Virus record (IMG/VR): IMGVR_UViG_3300019124_000008 | Coordinates: 1-61,136 of that record | Source: a virus | DNA: 61,136 nucleotides | Strand: one strand, 5' to 3' | Shown: piece by piece, positions 1 through 7,315 of the stretch | Layout of the letters: every line of letters begins with the position of its first letter | Position numbering within the stretch: the first letter of the stretch is position 1 | The notes under the pieces: generated by a model | Told to the model about the DNA's origin: nothing | The model's database searches: none | Seen by the model: the letters and a program-made list of their open reading frames with translations, nothing else | Made by a program: the position numbers and the translations under genes

Positions 1-336
1 CGGCTCCCCTTTTTTATTGCCGGGAATTGAATAGAGGCGCGTCTGAGCGCGTTTCTCGAAAAAAGACGACCGATTACCTTCAAACGTAATTCAAAGCAGC
101 GAGAGACGCCTTTACGCGCCAATATGAAGCCGCTACGGGTTACATTAAAGCGGGAATGCCCGGTCTCGCCAAGGAAGCTGCCGAAGCGGAGTTTTCAATT
201 TTGGGTCATCTGGGTCACGCCTATTATAAATGAACCAAATGAACCAAAGAAGAAAACTTTAGGTTTTTCTTCCAAAGGTTCTTCTTTTAAGAGAAAAGCC
301 GGGGAAGATCACCCCCCCGGCATTTTGGGTCATCTG
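1..336. repeat. Terminal direct repeat, left copy
   Basis: Repeats at 60798-61136 with the same order of bases. The only differences seen are homopolymer lengths: 6 versus 7 T after CTCCCC, and 7 versus 9 C near position 312. It begins inside the terminator that closes the tail operon and contains one full intergenic hairpin (about 199-249) and the start of a second. The simplest reading is a circular or terminally redundant genome opened here by an assembler. Homopolymer-only differences suggest long-read error rather than two diverged biological repeats. A short open frame over 121-240 has no convincing start or ribosome site and is not called. Confidence 0.9.
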
Positions 337-419
337 GGTCAACGCTTACCGGCGTGAACCAAGTGAACCAAAATTTCGTTTGCCGTCACGCTTTCGAGCG
401 CGTCAACCGACCGGGTGAC

Positions 420-784
420 AAATGGGAATCTTGGACACTTTTCCAGTTGGTCAGTTGTGGAAGATCGAAAAGTTTGGACACTTTTTGGACAGTCAGGTTT
501 GAGAAGTGCAGTATTTATCGGGGTGAAAACGCATTTGGCAATATCGTTAGCTTGTATTGCCATAAAATTCTCTAAGTTACGTTATTATGTAAGTTACCTT
601 ATTTTTCAATAATTTAGTTGTTACGGTTTAATGTACCTCAATTCCCCCGACTCCATAAATTCCCCTCGCCTTGGACACTTTTTGGACACAGTGGACACTT
701 TTTTCCTTCCAAAACGGGAAGATTATGGACACTTTCTGCTTCGTTTGGTCGTCGTTTTTCCATAATCTTCCCGATCATATCCAA
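420..784. other. Putative phage attachment region (attP)
   Basis: Non-coding stretch directly beyond the 3' end of the integrase gene. TGGACACTTT occurs at 432, 475, 672, 692 and 726, with related TGGACA copies at 486 and 683. A perfect 13-bp inverted repeat, GGGAAGATTATGG (716-728) and its complement (760-772), lies next to the integrase stop. A class A palindrome (TTACGTTATTATGTAA) is at 577-592. Repeated short sites beside int are what arm-type binding sites of a tyrosine recombinase look like. The crossover core cannot be located without the host attB, and no tRNA-like sequence was recognised. Confidence 0.5.
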
Positions 785-1906
785 CTACCTTCCGTTTAAG
801 GAAAGACCGCGCACGGCATCGAGTTTCGAGTCGAAGGTCGAGTGCGCGTATTTCTTCAAAAGCGTCTCCGGCGCGTGACCCAAAAGCTCGGCGGCGGTCG
901 ATAAATCGACTCCGTTGTGGAGCATCCGGCTGGCGGCGGTATGGCGAGCCGAGTGCGGCAGAACTCCGTCAGCCAATCCCCTGCCGTATGGCACACCGGC
1001 AAACCGGCAAGCCGCTGCAAGCGACCGATAGAGCCACTTGCTTCGGGGGTCACTCTTCCAGCGCGGAAAGACAAATTCGTTTTCCCGCTTCTCGTACCGG
1101 CGGCGGAAAATCTCGAAGACCTCATCGGTCATCGGAACCTCGCGCATCCGGCGGTGATCGGAGTTCTTGCGCTTCAAAGACCGGACTCGAAGAACCCGGA
1201 AATCGAAGTAAACCTGATTCCACTCCATTGAGAGCAGTTCGGCTCGGCGCATCCCGGTCATCATCGCAATCCGCAGAAAGTCTGCCGAATCTTTCCAAGT
1301 GCGGTATCCGCGAAGCAGCAGGTTCGCTTCTCGCGGCGGGTCTTCCAGCACGGCGAGGATTTTATCAAGTTCCGACTCGGTAATCAATTTGGTGCGCGTT
1401 TTGAACGGCGTCGAGATGTAATTGAACTTCGGCACTTCCCAATCGCCGAGCAGTTCCGGGTTGCGGCGTTTAATCTCATGCAGAGCCTTCTTCAAATACC
1501 GCAGATACATATTGACCGTATCCGGCGCGATTCCCCGCTTCGTCTCGGCTTCGCGCAGAGCGTCGATATGCCGCTCGGAAAGACGAGTCAGTTGCAGATC
1601 GGCTGGCAAGCTCGCGGCAAATTCCTCTAACTTGATCGCTCGGAACCGATTCGCCGAACTCCAGAAATCGACCGCTGCCTCGCGGTGTCGAGCCGCCACC
1701 CGCTTAAGCTCGTCCGAGGCGTACAGGCGCAAGCCATCGGACTTGAACGGAATGCCGTGCTTGGTACTCATCCAGCGGCTCTTGAGAACCGTCACGGCAT
1801 TGTCGGCGTCGGATTTCGTTTTGAAGCCGCTTTTTCGGATACGCTTGCCAACCGGGTCGCGCAGATCGTAACCCCAAGTTCCATTATCGAATTTCTTTAC
1901 TCCCAT
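785..1906 (-). CDS. int: Tyrosine site-specific recombinase (phage integrase)
   Basis: 373-residue tyrosine recombinase that would integrate and excise the phage chromosome. The N-terminus (about 1-45) has the small beta-rich look of an arm-site binding domain. A core-binding helical domain follows (about 75-165). The catalytic domain carries Arg220 in TGMRRAEL, a basic beta-hairpin with Lys near 245-247, HSAR (His318, Arg321), His344 in LLGHAP and nucleophile Tyr353. All key residues are present, so the protein should be active. It is the last gene of a leftward group with the excisionase-like, PAS and repressor genes. The likely attachment region lies just beyond its stop. Confidence 0.95.
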   Translation of the reverse strand: MGVKKFDNGTWGYDLRDPVGKRIRKSGFKTKSDADNAVTVLKSRWMSTKHGIPFKSDGLRLYASDELKRVAARHREAAVDFWSSANRFRAIKLEEFAASLPADLQLTRLSERHIDALREAETKRGIAPDTVNMYLRYLKKALHEIKRRNPELLGDWEVPKFNYISTPFKTRTKLITESELDKILAVLEDPPREANLLLRGYRTWKDSADFLRIAMMTGMRRAELLSMEWNQVYFDFRVLRVRSLKRKNSDHRRMREVPMTDEVFEIFRRRYEKRENEFVFPRWKSDPRSKWLYRSLAAACRFAGVPYGRGLADGVLPHSARHTAASRMLHNGVDLSTAAELLGHAPETLLKKYAHSTFDSKLDAVRGLSLNGR

Positions 1907-1938
1907 ATCCCTTGTTTCCCTCGCTTAGACAAAAAATT

Positions 1939-2172
1939 TTAGATTGCTTTTCCATAAATCGTTTCGCGCATCGACGCGGCTTCCTCGATCTGCTCGCGCT
2001 TAAATTCCTCGACTTCCGACCGGACGAGCCGGACAGACCGACCGAGGCGCACCCGGAGAAGCCGAGCGGTTCCCGCCTTTCCGTTATAGACGGTCTTCGG
2101 CGCGAGCCGGAGCATTTCTGCCGCTTCCGCGACGCTGATTAATTCCTGTTGTTGCTGTTGATGTTGTTCCAT
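1939..2172 (-). CDS. xis: Excisionase-like HTH DNA-binding protein
   Basis: 77 residues. After a glutamine-rich start (residues 2-9, a CAA/CAG run) comes one MerR/Xis-like winged-helix unit (about 11-55), with the typical ISVAEAAEMLRL opening, a TVYNGKAG turn and a basic wing. Small proteins of this kind next to int usually bend attP DNA and direct excision. It lies 32 bp upstream of int in the same direction, so co-transcription is likely. The excisionase role is inferred from family and position. A transcription regulator cannot be excluded. Confidence 0.7.
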   Translation of the reverse strand: MEQHQQQQQELISVAEAAEMLRLAPKTVYNGKAGTARLLRVRLGRSVRLVRSEVEEFKREQIEEAASMRETIYGKAI

Positions 2173-2210
2173 ACTTCTTACACGCTCTTACACTTCTTCT
2201 ACTTACCTTC

Positions 2211-3074
2211 TTATCCGATCAAGCCGACTTCCCGGACGCCGCTGATCTTGACTTCGATTTCCTTGTTCTTCGAGACCCGCACGATACCGCTCCACTTGAC
2301 GACGTTGCCGTCATCATCGAGAATCGGCATCGCCGACGACTTGAGCCAGAGCAAGCCGCGCTTGGTGAGCATCGGAAATTCGGCTTCATACGGGTGAAGC
2401 GTTCTGACCGAATGCGACCAAAGCTCGCGCACTTCCTCGCGCCAGTTCGGGTGTATCAGATCGAAGAACCGAAAATCCTCGACGCACGACTCGTCTTCTC
2501 CCCAGATCGACCGGAAATCCTGATGCGGCGGCAGATAGCATCGTCCGTCCGGCGTCGCCTTCCAGAACAACTGCCGCTCCGCGCCGTTCCACGCATCGAC
2601 CGAGCCGAACGTTCGCTTGTCGGCTTGCGTCACCAACCCGACGACCGAGAACCTGTCGGTCAGCGAGCAGTATTCGCGGAACAACGGGTTGTGCGGCTTG
2701 AGATGAAACGTCATTCGGTCGAACCGGACATCGCCGCCGCAGTCGCACGGCACGATCTCTCTGACGACGAGTTGCGAGTAGCCGGATTCACCTTTCGGCT
2801 TGAGAACCATCAGCCGGTTGAGAATCGGCTTTGAGTAGCGGTGCGTGATAAAAATATCACCGGGATGAAAGTCGAGTTGCGCCAGCGATTCGTCGGATAG
2901 TTCGACGGCAAAGCGTCTCTGGACACCCCGCAGCCGCTCGGCGACCGCCGGAATGCGCTTGACCCGATACCATTGCGACTCGGTGGGTTCCGTATCGTAG
3001 ATAGGACTGTTTTTCTTCTCTGAAACTCCGAAAACTGACTGATCTTCGATTTCGGTAAAAAGTGTATCGCTCAT
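2211..3074 (-). CDS. S24 (LexA/CI)-like domain fused to a PAS sensor domain
   Basis: 287 residues without a DNA-binding domain. Residues about 40-155 line up with the C-terminal S24 domain of LexA and CI. Ser63 is followed by Gly-Asp at the same 9-10 residue spacing as the catalytic Ser of LexA, and a later HNPLF and a VVGLV strand match LexA landmarks. The position of the catalytic Lys is Arg105, and no Ala-Gly cleavage site is apparent. Residues about 165-272 form a PAS/PAC domain with FFDLIHPNWREEVRELW, a central EAEFPMLTKRG strand and DDDGNVVKWSGIVRV. It lies between the HTH repressor and xis in one leftward group. Inferred role: a sensory partner of the short repressor, binding a ligand or cofactor. 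Partner and signal are unknown. Confidence 0.6.
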   Translation of the reverse strand: MSDTLFTEIEDQSVFGVSEKKNSPIYDTEPTESQWYRVKRIPAVAERLRGVQRRFAVELSDESLAQLDFHPGDIFITHRYSKPILNRLMVLKPKGESGYSQLVVREIVPCDCGGDVRFDRMTFHLKPHNPLFREYCSLTDRFSVVGLVTQADKRTFGSVDAWNGAERQLFWKATPDGRCYLPPHQDFRSIWGEDESCVEDFRFFDLIHPNWREEVRELWSHSVRTLHPYEAEFPMLTKRGLLWLKSSAMPILDDDGNVVKWSGIVRVSKNKEIEVKISGVREVGLIG

Positions 3075-3144
3075 AAATTATTTATCCCTCTCAAGGTTGT
3101 AGATGTGTATAGACCCGCTTGAATAAAATTAATAATAGTAGTTG

Positions 3145-3588
3145 TTAGTCGTCTTTCAGTTCCTTCATCTCGAAAGGATGCGCTCCGAGAGTCGAATTGG
3201 GAACTTCCCGTTCTGCCTTATAAAGCGGAATAAGCTCCGTATCTTCCTCATCGGACACGCCGACCGCTTTATCTCTATGAGTTGCTTCGATTAAAGATAC
3301 ACGCAGTCGGGTTGCCGGAATTTCAATAAAGATCGCTGTGGGAATAGATGAGCTTAATTTATTTTCCGTTGTTTCCTTTTCGAGAAACATCTCCCCATCT
3401 CCAGTTAAGAGCCAGTTCAGGTTGACGTTCGTGGTTTTTCTAATCTGGACGAGAACTTCGGCACTTGGCATTCTTCCACCGACATAATTTTTAATCGTAT
3501 TATATGGAATATCCGTTAGCCTTGAAATCTCTGCCATATTGTCTGTTCCGCAAACTTCCTGAAGTCTCGTGATAAATTCAGTCGGCAT
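3145..3588 (-). CDS. CI-like repressor, HTH only
   Basis: 147 residues. A Cro/CI-type helix-turn-helix covers about 4-66 (AEISRLTDIPYNTIKNYVGG), followed by the NLNWLLTGDGEM signature common in Gram-negative phage repressors. The usual S24 peptidase domain is absent; only an acidic, probably flexible tail follows. The next gene downstream supplies an S24-like fold in a separate chain. Ribosome site AAAGGAG lies just before the ATG. A leftward promoter can be read upstream (TTGTGT, 17-base spacer, TATAAT, about 3625-3655). It should bind the GCTCA-type operators in the divergent promoter region and keep the prophage silent. Confidence 0.8.
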   Translation of the reverse strand: MPTEFITRLQEVCGTDNMAEISRLTDIPYNTIKNYVGGRMPSAEVLVQIRKTTNVNLNWLLTGDGEMFLEKETTENKLSSSIPTAIFIEIPATRLRVSLIEATHRDKAVGVSDEEDTELIPLYKAEREVPNSTLGAHPFEMKELKDD

Positions 3589-3659
3589 TCTTATCTCCTT
3601 TGGTGTATGGTAGTTAGGTATTTTATTATAATTATATTGTCAAGCTGACACAAGCAGCC

Positions 3660-3745
3660 TGAGTGCTGTTGACAATCTGCTCAATATGAGCTATGATTGG
3701 TTCCGAAGTGGCAGTCAATCTGCTCACATTAAGAAGATAATACAA
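3660..3745 (+). promoter_or_regulatory. Early rightward promoter with repressor operators
   Basis: TTGACA at 3669-3674 and TATGAT at 3692-3697 are separated by 17 bases that contain GCTCA-ATA-TGAGC, a palindrome placed to block RNA polymerase. The sequence CAATCTGCTCA of this site recurs at about 3716-3727, giving a second operator downstream. The divergent repressor promoter lies immediately to the left. This is the classic arrangement of a lysogeny switch. Assignment of the 3145-3588 protein as the ligand is inferred from position. Confidence 0.7.
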
Positions 3746-3810
3746 CCGATAACGCAAAAAAATCAACTAAAACAGGCAGATTTTCAGGGGGAAAATCTAA
3801 ATTAACGACT

Positions 3811-4101
3811 ATGAATAGAAATAAAATTGAAAAGAGTGAAGCAGTTACATCAGACCGTAACAGCTTTCAATTCGTAAGTGAGATTGAAGTGACGACGACG
3901 GCTCGGCAGAAGCCGGACGCGGCGGCGGCATTATTCGACGCATTCGGGGAGTTGCGCGACATTAAACTCGTCACCGGAGAAATGGAAGACACCGAACTCG
4001 CCGATGCCGTCTGGAGAGCCGCCGACCGGGTGCAGATTCTTCTGGAGAATTTCTTCGACTCGACCCAAGAGCCGACCGAAGGGGGTGAGATGGTCGAATG
4101 A
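3811..4101 (+). CDS. Hypothetical early protein
   Basis: 96 residues, first gene of the rightward early transcript. The middle is helical and acidic (DAAAALFDAFGELRDIKLVTG), and the tail is rich in Glu. No family recognised. It overlaps the next gene by four bases (ATGA), so translation is probably coupled. First position after the repressor-controlled promoter is where cro-like or anti-host proteins often sit, but no HTH is visible. Confidence 0.75.
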   Translation: MNRNKIEKSEAVTSDRNSFQFVSEIEVTTTARQKPDAAAALFDAFGELRDIKLVTGEMEDTELADAVWRAADRVQILLENFFDSTQEPTEGGEMVE

Positions 4102-4559
4102 GCGAATTGATTGCCACCGCGTATTCGTCAGACGAGGAACGCCGACGCAAGAACAACACCGAGCGCACTCATTCACGCGACCTTCATTACAGTCAATGGC
4201 ACAGGCGGGTTCACGGACTCGCCTATGTCGATATTGATTCGGTCGAATCGTGTCCGAGATGCCAGCAGCCGATCTGCTTGGTCGAGTTTGCGCGTGATGT
4301 CGGTCAGGATATTACGAAAAAGCGAGCGCACGTTACGCGCAACATCGCCAACCGGCTCGGCATCGACGCCTACGTCGTGCTGTATAAACTTGACGAGCGC
4401 GAGATCGACATTGCCGGGTTCCGCGCCATTCGCATCGCGCCGAAGCGGAGCAAGGAACACGCCTTCACGCCAGCCGGGTGGGGTGAGTATCTGAAGCGGC
4501 TCCAGAGCGAGCATCAGCTTGTCTGCAAGTTCGCCGCCGCCGAAAAAGGGGGAAATTAA
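4098..4559 (+). CDS. Hypothetical protein, possible PD-(D/E)XK-like fold
   Basis: 153 residues. The core WHRRVHGLAYVDIDSVE, then CPRC-QQPICLVEFARD, then KRAHVTRNIANRLGIDAYVVLYK resembles a phage protein family in which an acidic strand (DxDxVE) is followed by a (V/I)E strand and a helix, as in PD-(D/E)XK nucleases. The active-site Lys is not obvious. A Cys-x2-Cys pair near residue 52 could hold metal. Coupled to the gene before it. The nuclease idea rests on visual pattern only. Confidence 0.6.
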   Translation: MSELIATAYSSDEERRRKNNTERTHSRDLHYSQWHRRVHGLAYVDIDSVESCPRCQQPICLVEFARDVGQDITKKRAHVTRNIANRLGIDAYVVLYKLDEREIDIAGFRAIRIAPKRSKEHAFTPAGWGEYLKRLQSEHQLVCKFAAAEKGGN

Positions 4560-4563
4560 AGTT

Positions 4564-4632
4564 ATGAAAGAATTTACGTCCAAAACTGCATTGCGATATT
4601 CGACCGGGTTCGCCGAGGGGGTGAAGTTCTGA
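4564..4632 (+). CDS. Possible 22-residue leader peptide or small protein
   Basis: Short frame beginning five bases after the previous stop. It is preceded by a purine-rich GGGGGAAA stretch, and its stop overlaps the ATG of the next gene (TGATG). It fills the only gap in an otherwise coupled string of genes, which argues that it is translated, if only to carry ribosomes to the next start. No recognisable domain. Confidence 0.35.
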   Translation: MKEFTSKTALRYSTGFAEGVKF

Positions 4633-4967
4633 TGACGCGGTATTCGGATGACGAAATTATGATCTTTGCCGGTCAGGTCGCCGACGCCGTTCTCAAGAGC
4701 CAGCGGCGTGAATACGAATACGCGCTCGACAAGCTCGACGGCTTCGAGGATATGCTTGACGAGGCGCGGAATGCGGCGGCTGACGAAGCCGAACGGGTCT
4801 TGCGCGATTACGACGGAGCGGCGACTTCCCCGCTGCCGAAAAATCTCTTGATGAAAATGGCGTCATCGGCGAGCTACGTTTTCGCCGAGCGGCTTTACCA
4901 TCTGATTCGGCAGAAGTATCCGTCAAAAAATTTTGCCGATTCGTTACGGGAGAACGTAAACGTATGA
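4632..4967 (+). CDS. Hypothetical helical protein
   Basis: 111 residues, strongly helical and acidic (FEDMLDEARNAAADEAERVLRDYDG), with no membrane segment. Its 3' end contains a class A palindrome (4944-4959) and overlaps the dCMP deaminase start by four bases. Function unknown; context suggests an accessory early gene. Confidence 0.7.
   Translation: MTRYSDDEIMIFAGQVADAVLKSQRREYEYALDKLDGFEDMLDEARNAAADEAERVLRDYDGAATSPLPKNLLMKMASSASYVFAERLYHLIRQKYPSKNFADSLRENVNV
4944..4959 (+). promoter_or_regulatory. Class A palindrome enclosing a ribosome site
   Basis: TTACGGGAGAACGTAA. The outer arms match the class A operator, while the centre is GGGAG, the ribosome site of the deaminase gene that starts at 4964. 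An identical 16-mer precedes the gene at 13190. The double use means that a bound protein could act on DNA, or a fold of the RNA could mask the ribosome site. Confidence 0.5.
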
Positions 4968-5407
4968 CGCAAGAGGAAAAAGACAGGTATTACTTGGACG
5001 AGGCTCGGCGCGTTTCGACGTTGAGCCACGACCCATCGACCCAGACCGGGTGCGTCATCGTCAGCGAGGGTATGCTTCTGACCTACGGCTGGAACCATAT
5101 CCCGCGAGGCAAAGCGGAATGGCTCGCCGACCGAGCGACGAAGCTCAAAGTCGTCACTCATGCCGAGATTCACGCGCTCGCCAGCAACGCGGGTTGGGAT
5201 TTGCGCGGTGCGACCGCCTACATTCATCCTTGGCTTCCCTGCGGGAACTGCTTTTCCGCGTTGGTCGGAGCCGGGATTGAACGGGTCGTCGCGCCGAAGA
5301 TGGATGAGGAAAGCGACCGCTACCGGCGGTGGAAGGATGACTTCGATCTCGTCCGTGAATACGCCGCTCACGCGGGTATCGGATTGGTCGAAATGGAAGT
5401 TACTTGA
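4964..5407 (+). CDS. Deoxycytidylate (dCMP) deaminase family protein
   Basis: 147 residues, the usual size for phage dCMP deaminases. Zinc motif HAE (His66, Glu68) and PCGNC (Cys93, Cys96) are intact, with the ST-QTGC substrate loop near residue 25-30 typical of the family. It would convert dCMP to dUMP and feed dTTP synthesis during phage replication. A deaminase acting on another nucleotide is possible. It ends an early gene string that begins at the repressor-controlled promoter. Confidence 0.85.
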   Translation: MTQEEKDRYYLDEARRVSTLSHDPSTQTGCVIVSEGMLLTYGWNHIPRGKAEWLADRATKLKVVTHAEIHALASNAGWDLRGATAYIHPWLPCGNCFSALVGAGIERVVAPKMDEESDRYRRWKDDFDLVREYAAHAGIGLVEMEVT

Positions 5408-5423
5408 AAACGTAATTTTTCGC

Positions 5424-5453
5424 TTGACAAATGATTACGTTCTAGTGTAAATT
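5424..5453 (+). promoter_or_regulatory. Class A promoter
   Basis: TTGACA (5424-5429), an 18-base spacer, TAAATT (5448-5453). The palindrome TTACGTTCTAGTGTAA (5435-5450) fills the spacer and overlaps the -10 box, so its binding protein should repress. It drives the leader RNA and the gene at 5580. Confidence 0.75.
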
Positions 5454-5459
5454 AAACAA

Positions 5460-5562
5460 TGTCAGCCGGGGAATGCTGACGAGGGGTAAAGCGGAAAGTT
5501 CTCGCCGAGCATAGTGATCGAGATTCCGCTAACTTCGGGTCGAGTGCCTCGGTCAAAAAACT
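5460..5562 (+). ncRNA. Structured leader region
   Basis: Three inverted repeats follow the promoter: GTCAGC/GCTGAC around 5461-5480, AGCGGAA/TTCCGCT around 5490-5532, and inside that TCTCG/CGAGA. The region is non-coding and ends about 17 bases before the next ATG. It may be a cis-regulatory leader or a small RNA. It does not match a riboswitch class known to me. Confidence 0.4.
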
Positions 5563-5579
5563 TTGCGGGAGATATGTAA

Positions 5580-5870
5580 ATGGATAAAGAAAAAGAAATT
5601 TTCGGTGCGCCTTTTAGCGGCTTCTACGATTACGACGACTTCGGTGAAATCCCGAACCCGAAGACGGTGCATAAATTTGAAAACGGAATTTTCGTGGAAA
5701 CGGAAAATACAGTCAGCTACTACGGCTTTCGGACGGACACCCTCGCCGATCTCGAAGCGCGTTGGGGAAAATACATCGGGTCGAAGGAATTTACGTCGAA
5801 CCTCGGTGCGCGGGTCTTCAGCATTGCGCCGGGAGTTGAAGTGCTGGTCATCCAGCCGGTCAAGGGGTGA
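5580..5870 (+). CDS. Hypothetical protein
   Basis: 96 residues, soluble, aromatic-rich N-terminus (FSGFYDYDDFGEIPNP), no recognised family. It has its own class A promoter and a structured leader, so its expression is controlled separately from the neighbours. A weak class A site (TTACGTTACAAAGTAA) follows at 5891-5906. Confidence 0.7.
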   Translation: MDKEKEIFGAPFSGFYDYDDFGEIPNPKTVHKFENGIFVETENTVSYYGFRTDTLADLEARWGKYIGSKEFTSNLGARVFSIAPGVEVLVIQPVKG

Positions 5871-5935
5871 GGTTTTGCTTTGACTGATAGTTACGTTACA
5901 AAGTAAAAAAAGTAATGAAAAAGTGAAAAAAGCAC

Positions 5936-5964
5936 TTGACAAAAGTTACGTCGTAACGTATATT
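5936..5964 (+). promoter_or_regulatory. Class A promoter
   Basis: TTGACA (5936-5941), 17 bases, TATATT (5959-5964); the spacer is almost entirely the palindrome TTACGTCGTAACGTA. The leader that follows contains TGTC/GACA and CGG/CCG pairings and a CCGAAAGACA run that resembles the conserved core of the leader RNAs at 24-29 kb. It drives the gene at 6040. Confidence 0.8.
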
Positions 5965-6039
5965 AGAAAATGTCAGCGGGAAACGAAACCGAAAGACAGG
6001 AATCGAAACAAAAAAAAACTTAAAAAGAGAGGAAATCGA

Positions 6040-6345
6040 ATGAACAACAACAAAAAAGAAATGCAGGAACGCTTTGAAGCGATCAAGACGGAACCGACCG
6101 CCGAAACCGCGACGGTCGTCATCACCGGCGGCAACGGAGAAGCCGTGACCTTTGAACTGGCTTACTCGAATGAGTCGAAGATGCTCGCGGTTCACGCATC
6201 CGACGCCGACGAAGTGAACCGGGTGATTCAGGAATCGGACAATCCCCCGCTGTACGCAGTCGCCGCCATGCGCTTTAATCGTTCTCTGAGTCAGCCGACT
6301 GACCCGCTGGCGCAGCTTCTCGCCGCAGTCGCCGCCGGAAGCTAA
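6040..6345 (+). CDS. Hypothetical protein
   Basis: 101 residues. The ATG at 6040 is chosen because it follows an AGAGAGGA ribosome site and lies downstream of the promoter at 5936; the frame stays open further upstream but that part is promoter. Sequence is soluble, with VVITGGNGEAVTFEL and an alanine-rich end (PLAQLLAAVAAGS). No family recognised. Placed directly before the SSB gene. Confidence 0.7.
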   Translation: MNNNKKEMQERFEAIKTEPTAETATVVITGGNGEAVTFELAYSNESKMLAVHASDADEVNRVIQESDNPPLYAVAAMRFNRSLSQPTDPLAQLLAAVAAGS

Positions 6346-6369
6346 AGAGAAAAGGGGTAAAAAATTTTT

Positions 6370-6413
6370 CGCGGGGAGTTACGCTCTAACGTACAATCGG
6401 CGTGACTCCCCGA
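6370..6413 (+). terminator. Hairpin enclosing a class A palindrome
   Basis: CGGGGAGTTACGC pairs with GCGTGACTCCCCG (one G-U), a 13-pair stem whose loop side carries the class A site TTACGCTCTAACGTAC (6379-6394). It is not followed by a T run, so termination is uncertain. It may instead be an RNA control point between the genes at 6040 and 6479. Confidence 0.4.
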
Positions 6414-6478
6414 AGATAAAAGAAAATGAATGGTTGATTTTAACCGACTACTTAAAGTTTAAGGGAGAGAGAAAAGAA

Positions 6479-7165
6479 ATGAGCAACGATTTGGTAGCAC
6501 AGGCTGGCGGCGGCAAGCGTCGTCAATATTTTGTCGGAACGCCTTCGGGTATGTACAACGCGGTTTGCGTCGATGTGATCGACCTCGGATACGAAGTCGA
6601 TGAGTGGCAGGGTCAGAAAAAGGTGAAGCGCAAAGTGCAGTTCGCCTTCCAACTCGATCAGACGATTGACGAGAAGTTAATCAAGAAGGCGAAGAAACGC
6701 GCCGGTCTGCCGGAAAAGCTGGACGAAAGCGACGAGGAACTGCTCGGTAAACCGCTTCTCGTCTTCACGAAGAAGCTGCCGCTCTCGCTGTACGAAACGA
6801 GCGGATTGCGGAAGTTCCTCAATGCGTGGAACGGCGAAGATGTCGGCGACCGCGAAGTGATCGACGGCAAGGATAAAACCTACGTCGGTCGTCAGGCGAC
6901 CCTGATGATTACGGAAGTCGCCGACAAGAACAAGAAGGGTGTTTATTACTCGAACATCGTGGCGATCACGCCGCCTGACGAGGATGCCGAGCCGGTCGTG
7001 CCGAGCGAAGATTACGTTCGCCGGAAAGATCGTGACAACTATCAGGCTCCGCCGACCGAAGAGGAAGCGATGGCGAAAGCCGGTCTTCTGACGGTGGCTG
7101 CTGCGGCTGCTGCCGGAGCCGACGCGGGTGGCAGCGACGACGCGATTCCCTTCGGCGACGAATAG
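6479..7165 (+). CDS. ssb: Single-stranded DNA-binding protein
   Basis: 228 residues from the ATG at 6479, which follows AAGGGAGAGAG. Residues about 15-190 read as an OB-fold-type body (GMYNAVCVDVIDLGYEV, VKRKVQFAFQL, IVAITPP). The end is a long alanine/glycine linker and an acidic tip, DDAIPFGDE, the conserved tail with which bacterial and phage SSBs dock partner enzymes. It should coat single strands at the fork and may serve the YqaJ exonuclease. It lies just upstream of the primase-helicase. Confidence 0.8.
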   Translation: MSNDLVAQAGGGKRRQYFVGTPSGMYNAVCVDVIDLGYEVDEWQGQKKVKRKVQFAFQLDQTIDEKLIKKAKKRAGLPEKLDESDEELLGKPLLVFTKKLPLSLYETSGLRKFLNAWNGEDVGDREVIDGKDKTYVGRQATLMITEVADKNKKGVYYSNIVAITPPDEDAEPVVPSEDYVRRKDRDNYQAPPTEEEAMAKAGLLTVAAAAAAGADAGGSDDAIPFGDE

Positions 7166-7185
7166 GAAAAAATTTTCCTGAATGG

Positions 7186-7201
7186 TCACGTTGTAACGTA
7201 A
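7186..7201 (+). promoter_or_regulatory. Class A palindrome
   Basis: TCACGTTGTAACGTAA directly after the SSB gene and before the intergenic hairpin. No good -35 is placed for it, so it is either a stand-alone operator or part of a weak promoter for the replication genes. Confidence 0.5.
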
Positions 7202-7205
7202 CAAG

Positions 7206-7260
7206 CCGTTTGGGTCATCTGGGTCACCGCTATAAGGGATGAACCAAATGACCCAAACGG
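7206..7260. repeat. Intergenic covarying hairpin, copy 3
   Basis: Arms GGGTCATCTGGGTCA and TGAACCAAATGACCC, flanked by CCGTTT and AAACGG, which extend the stem. Located after the SSB gene and 55 bp before the primase-helicase start. See the copies at 11956, 15443, 20585, 25160, 27239, 31984, 37794, 43737, 49557 and 56043. Confidence 0.85.
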
Positions 7261-7315
7261 GATAAGTCCAGAAAAGGTTTTATGAAGATTCTACTGACGG
7301 AGAACGAAAAAGGTA

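Noticed and set aside
121-357. Gene in the terminal repeat
   Set aside because: One frame gives a plausible-looking peptide but lacks a start and ribosome site and runs into the hairpin repeat; called non-coding.
2211-3074. PAS protein as histidine kinase or diguanylate cyclase
   Set aside because: No His-kinase, ATPase or GGDEF region; the protein ends after the PAS domain.
5923-6039. N-terminal extension of the gene at 6040
   Set aside because: The extension encodes the class A promoter and leader; a good ribosome site precedes 6040.
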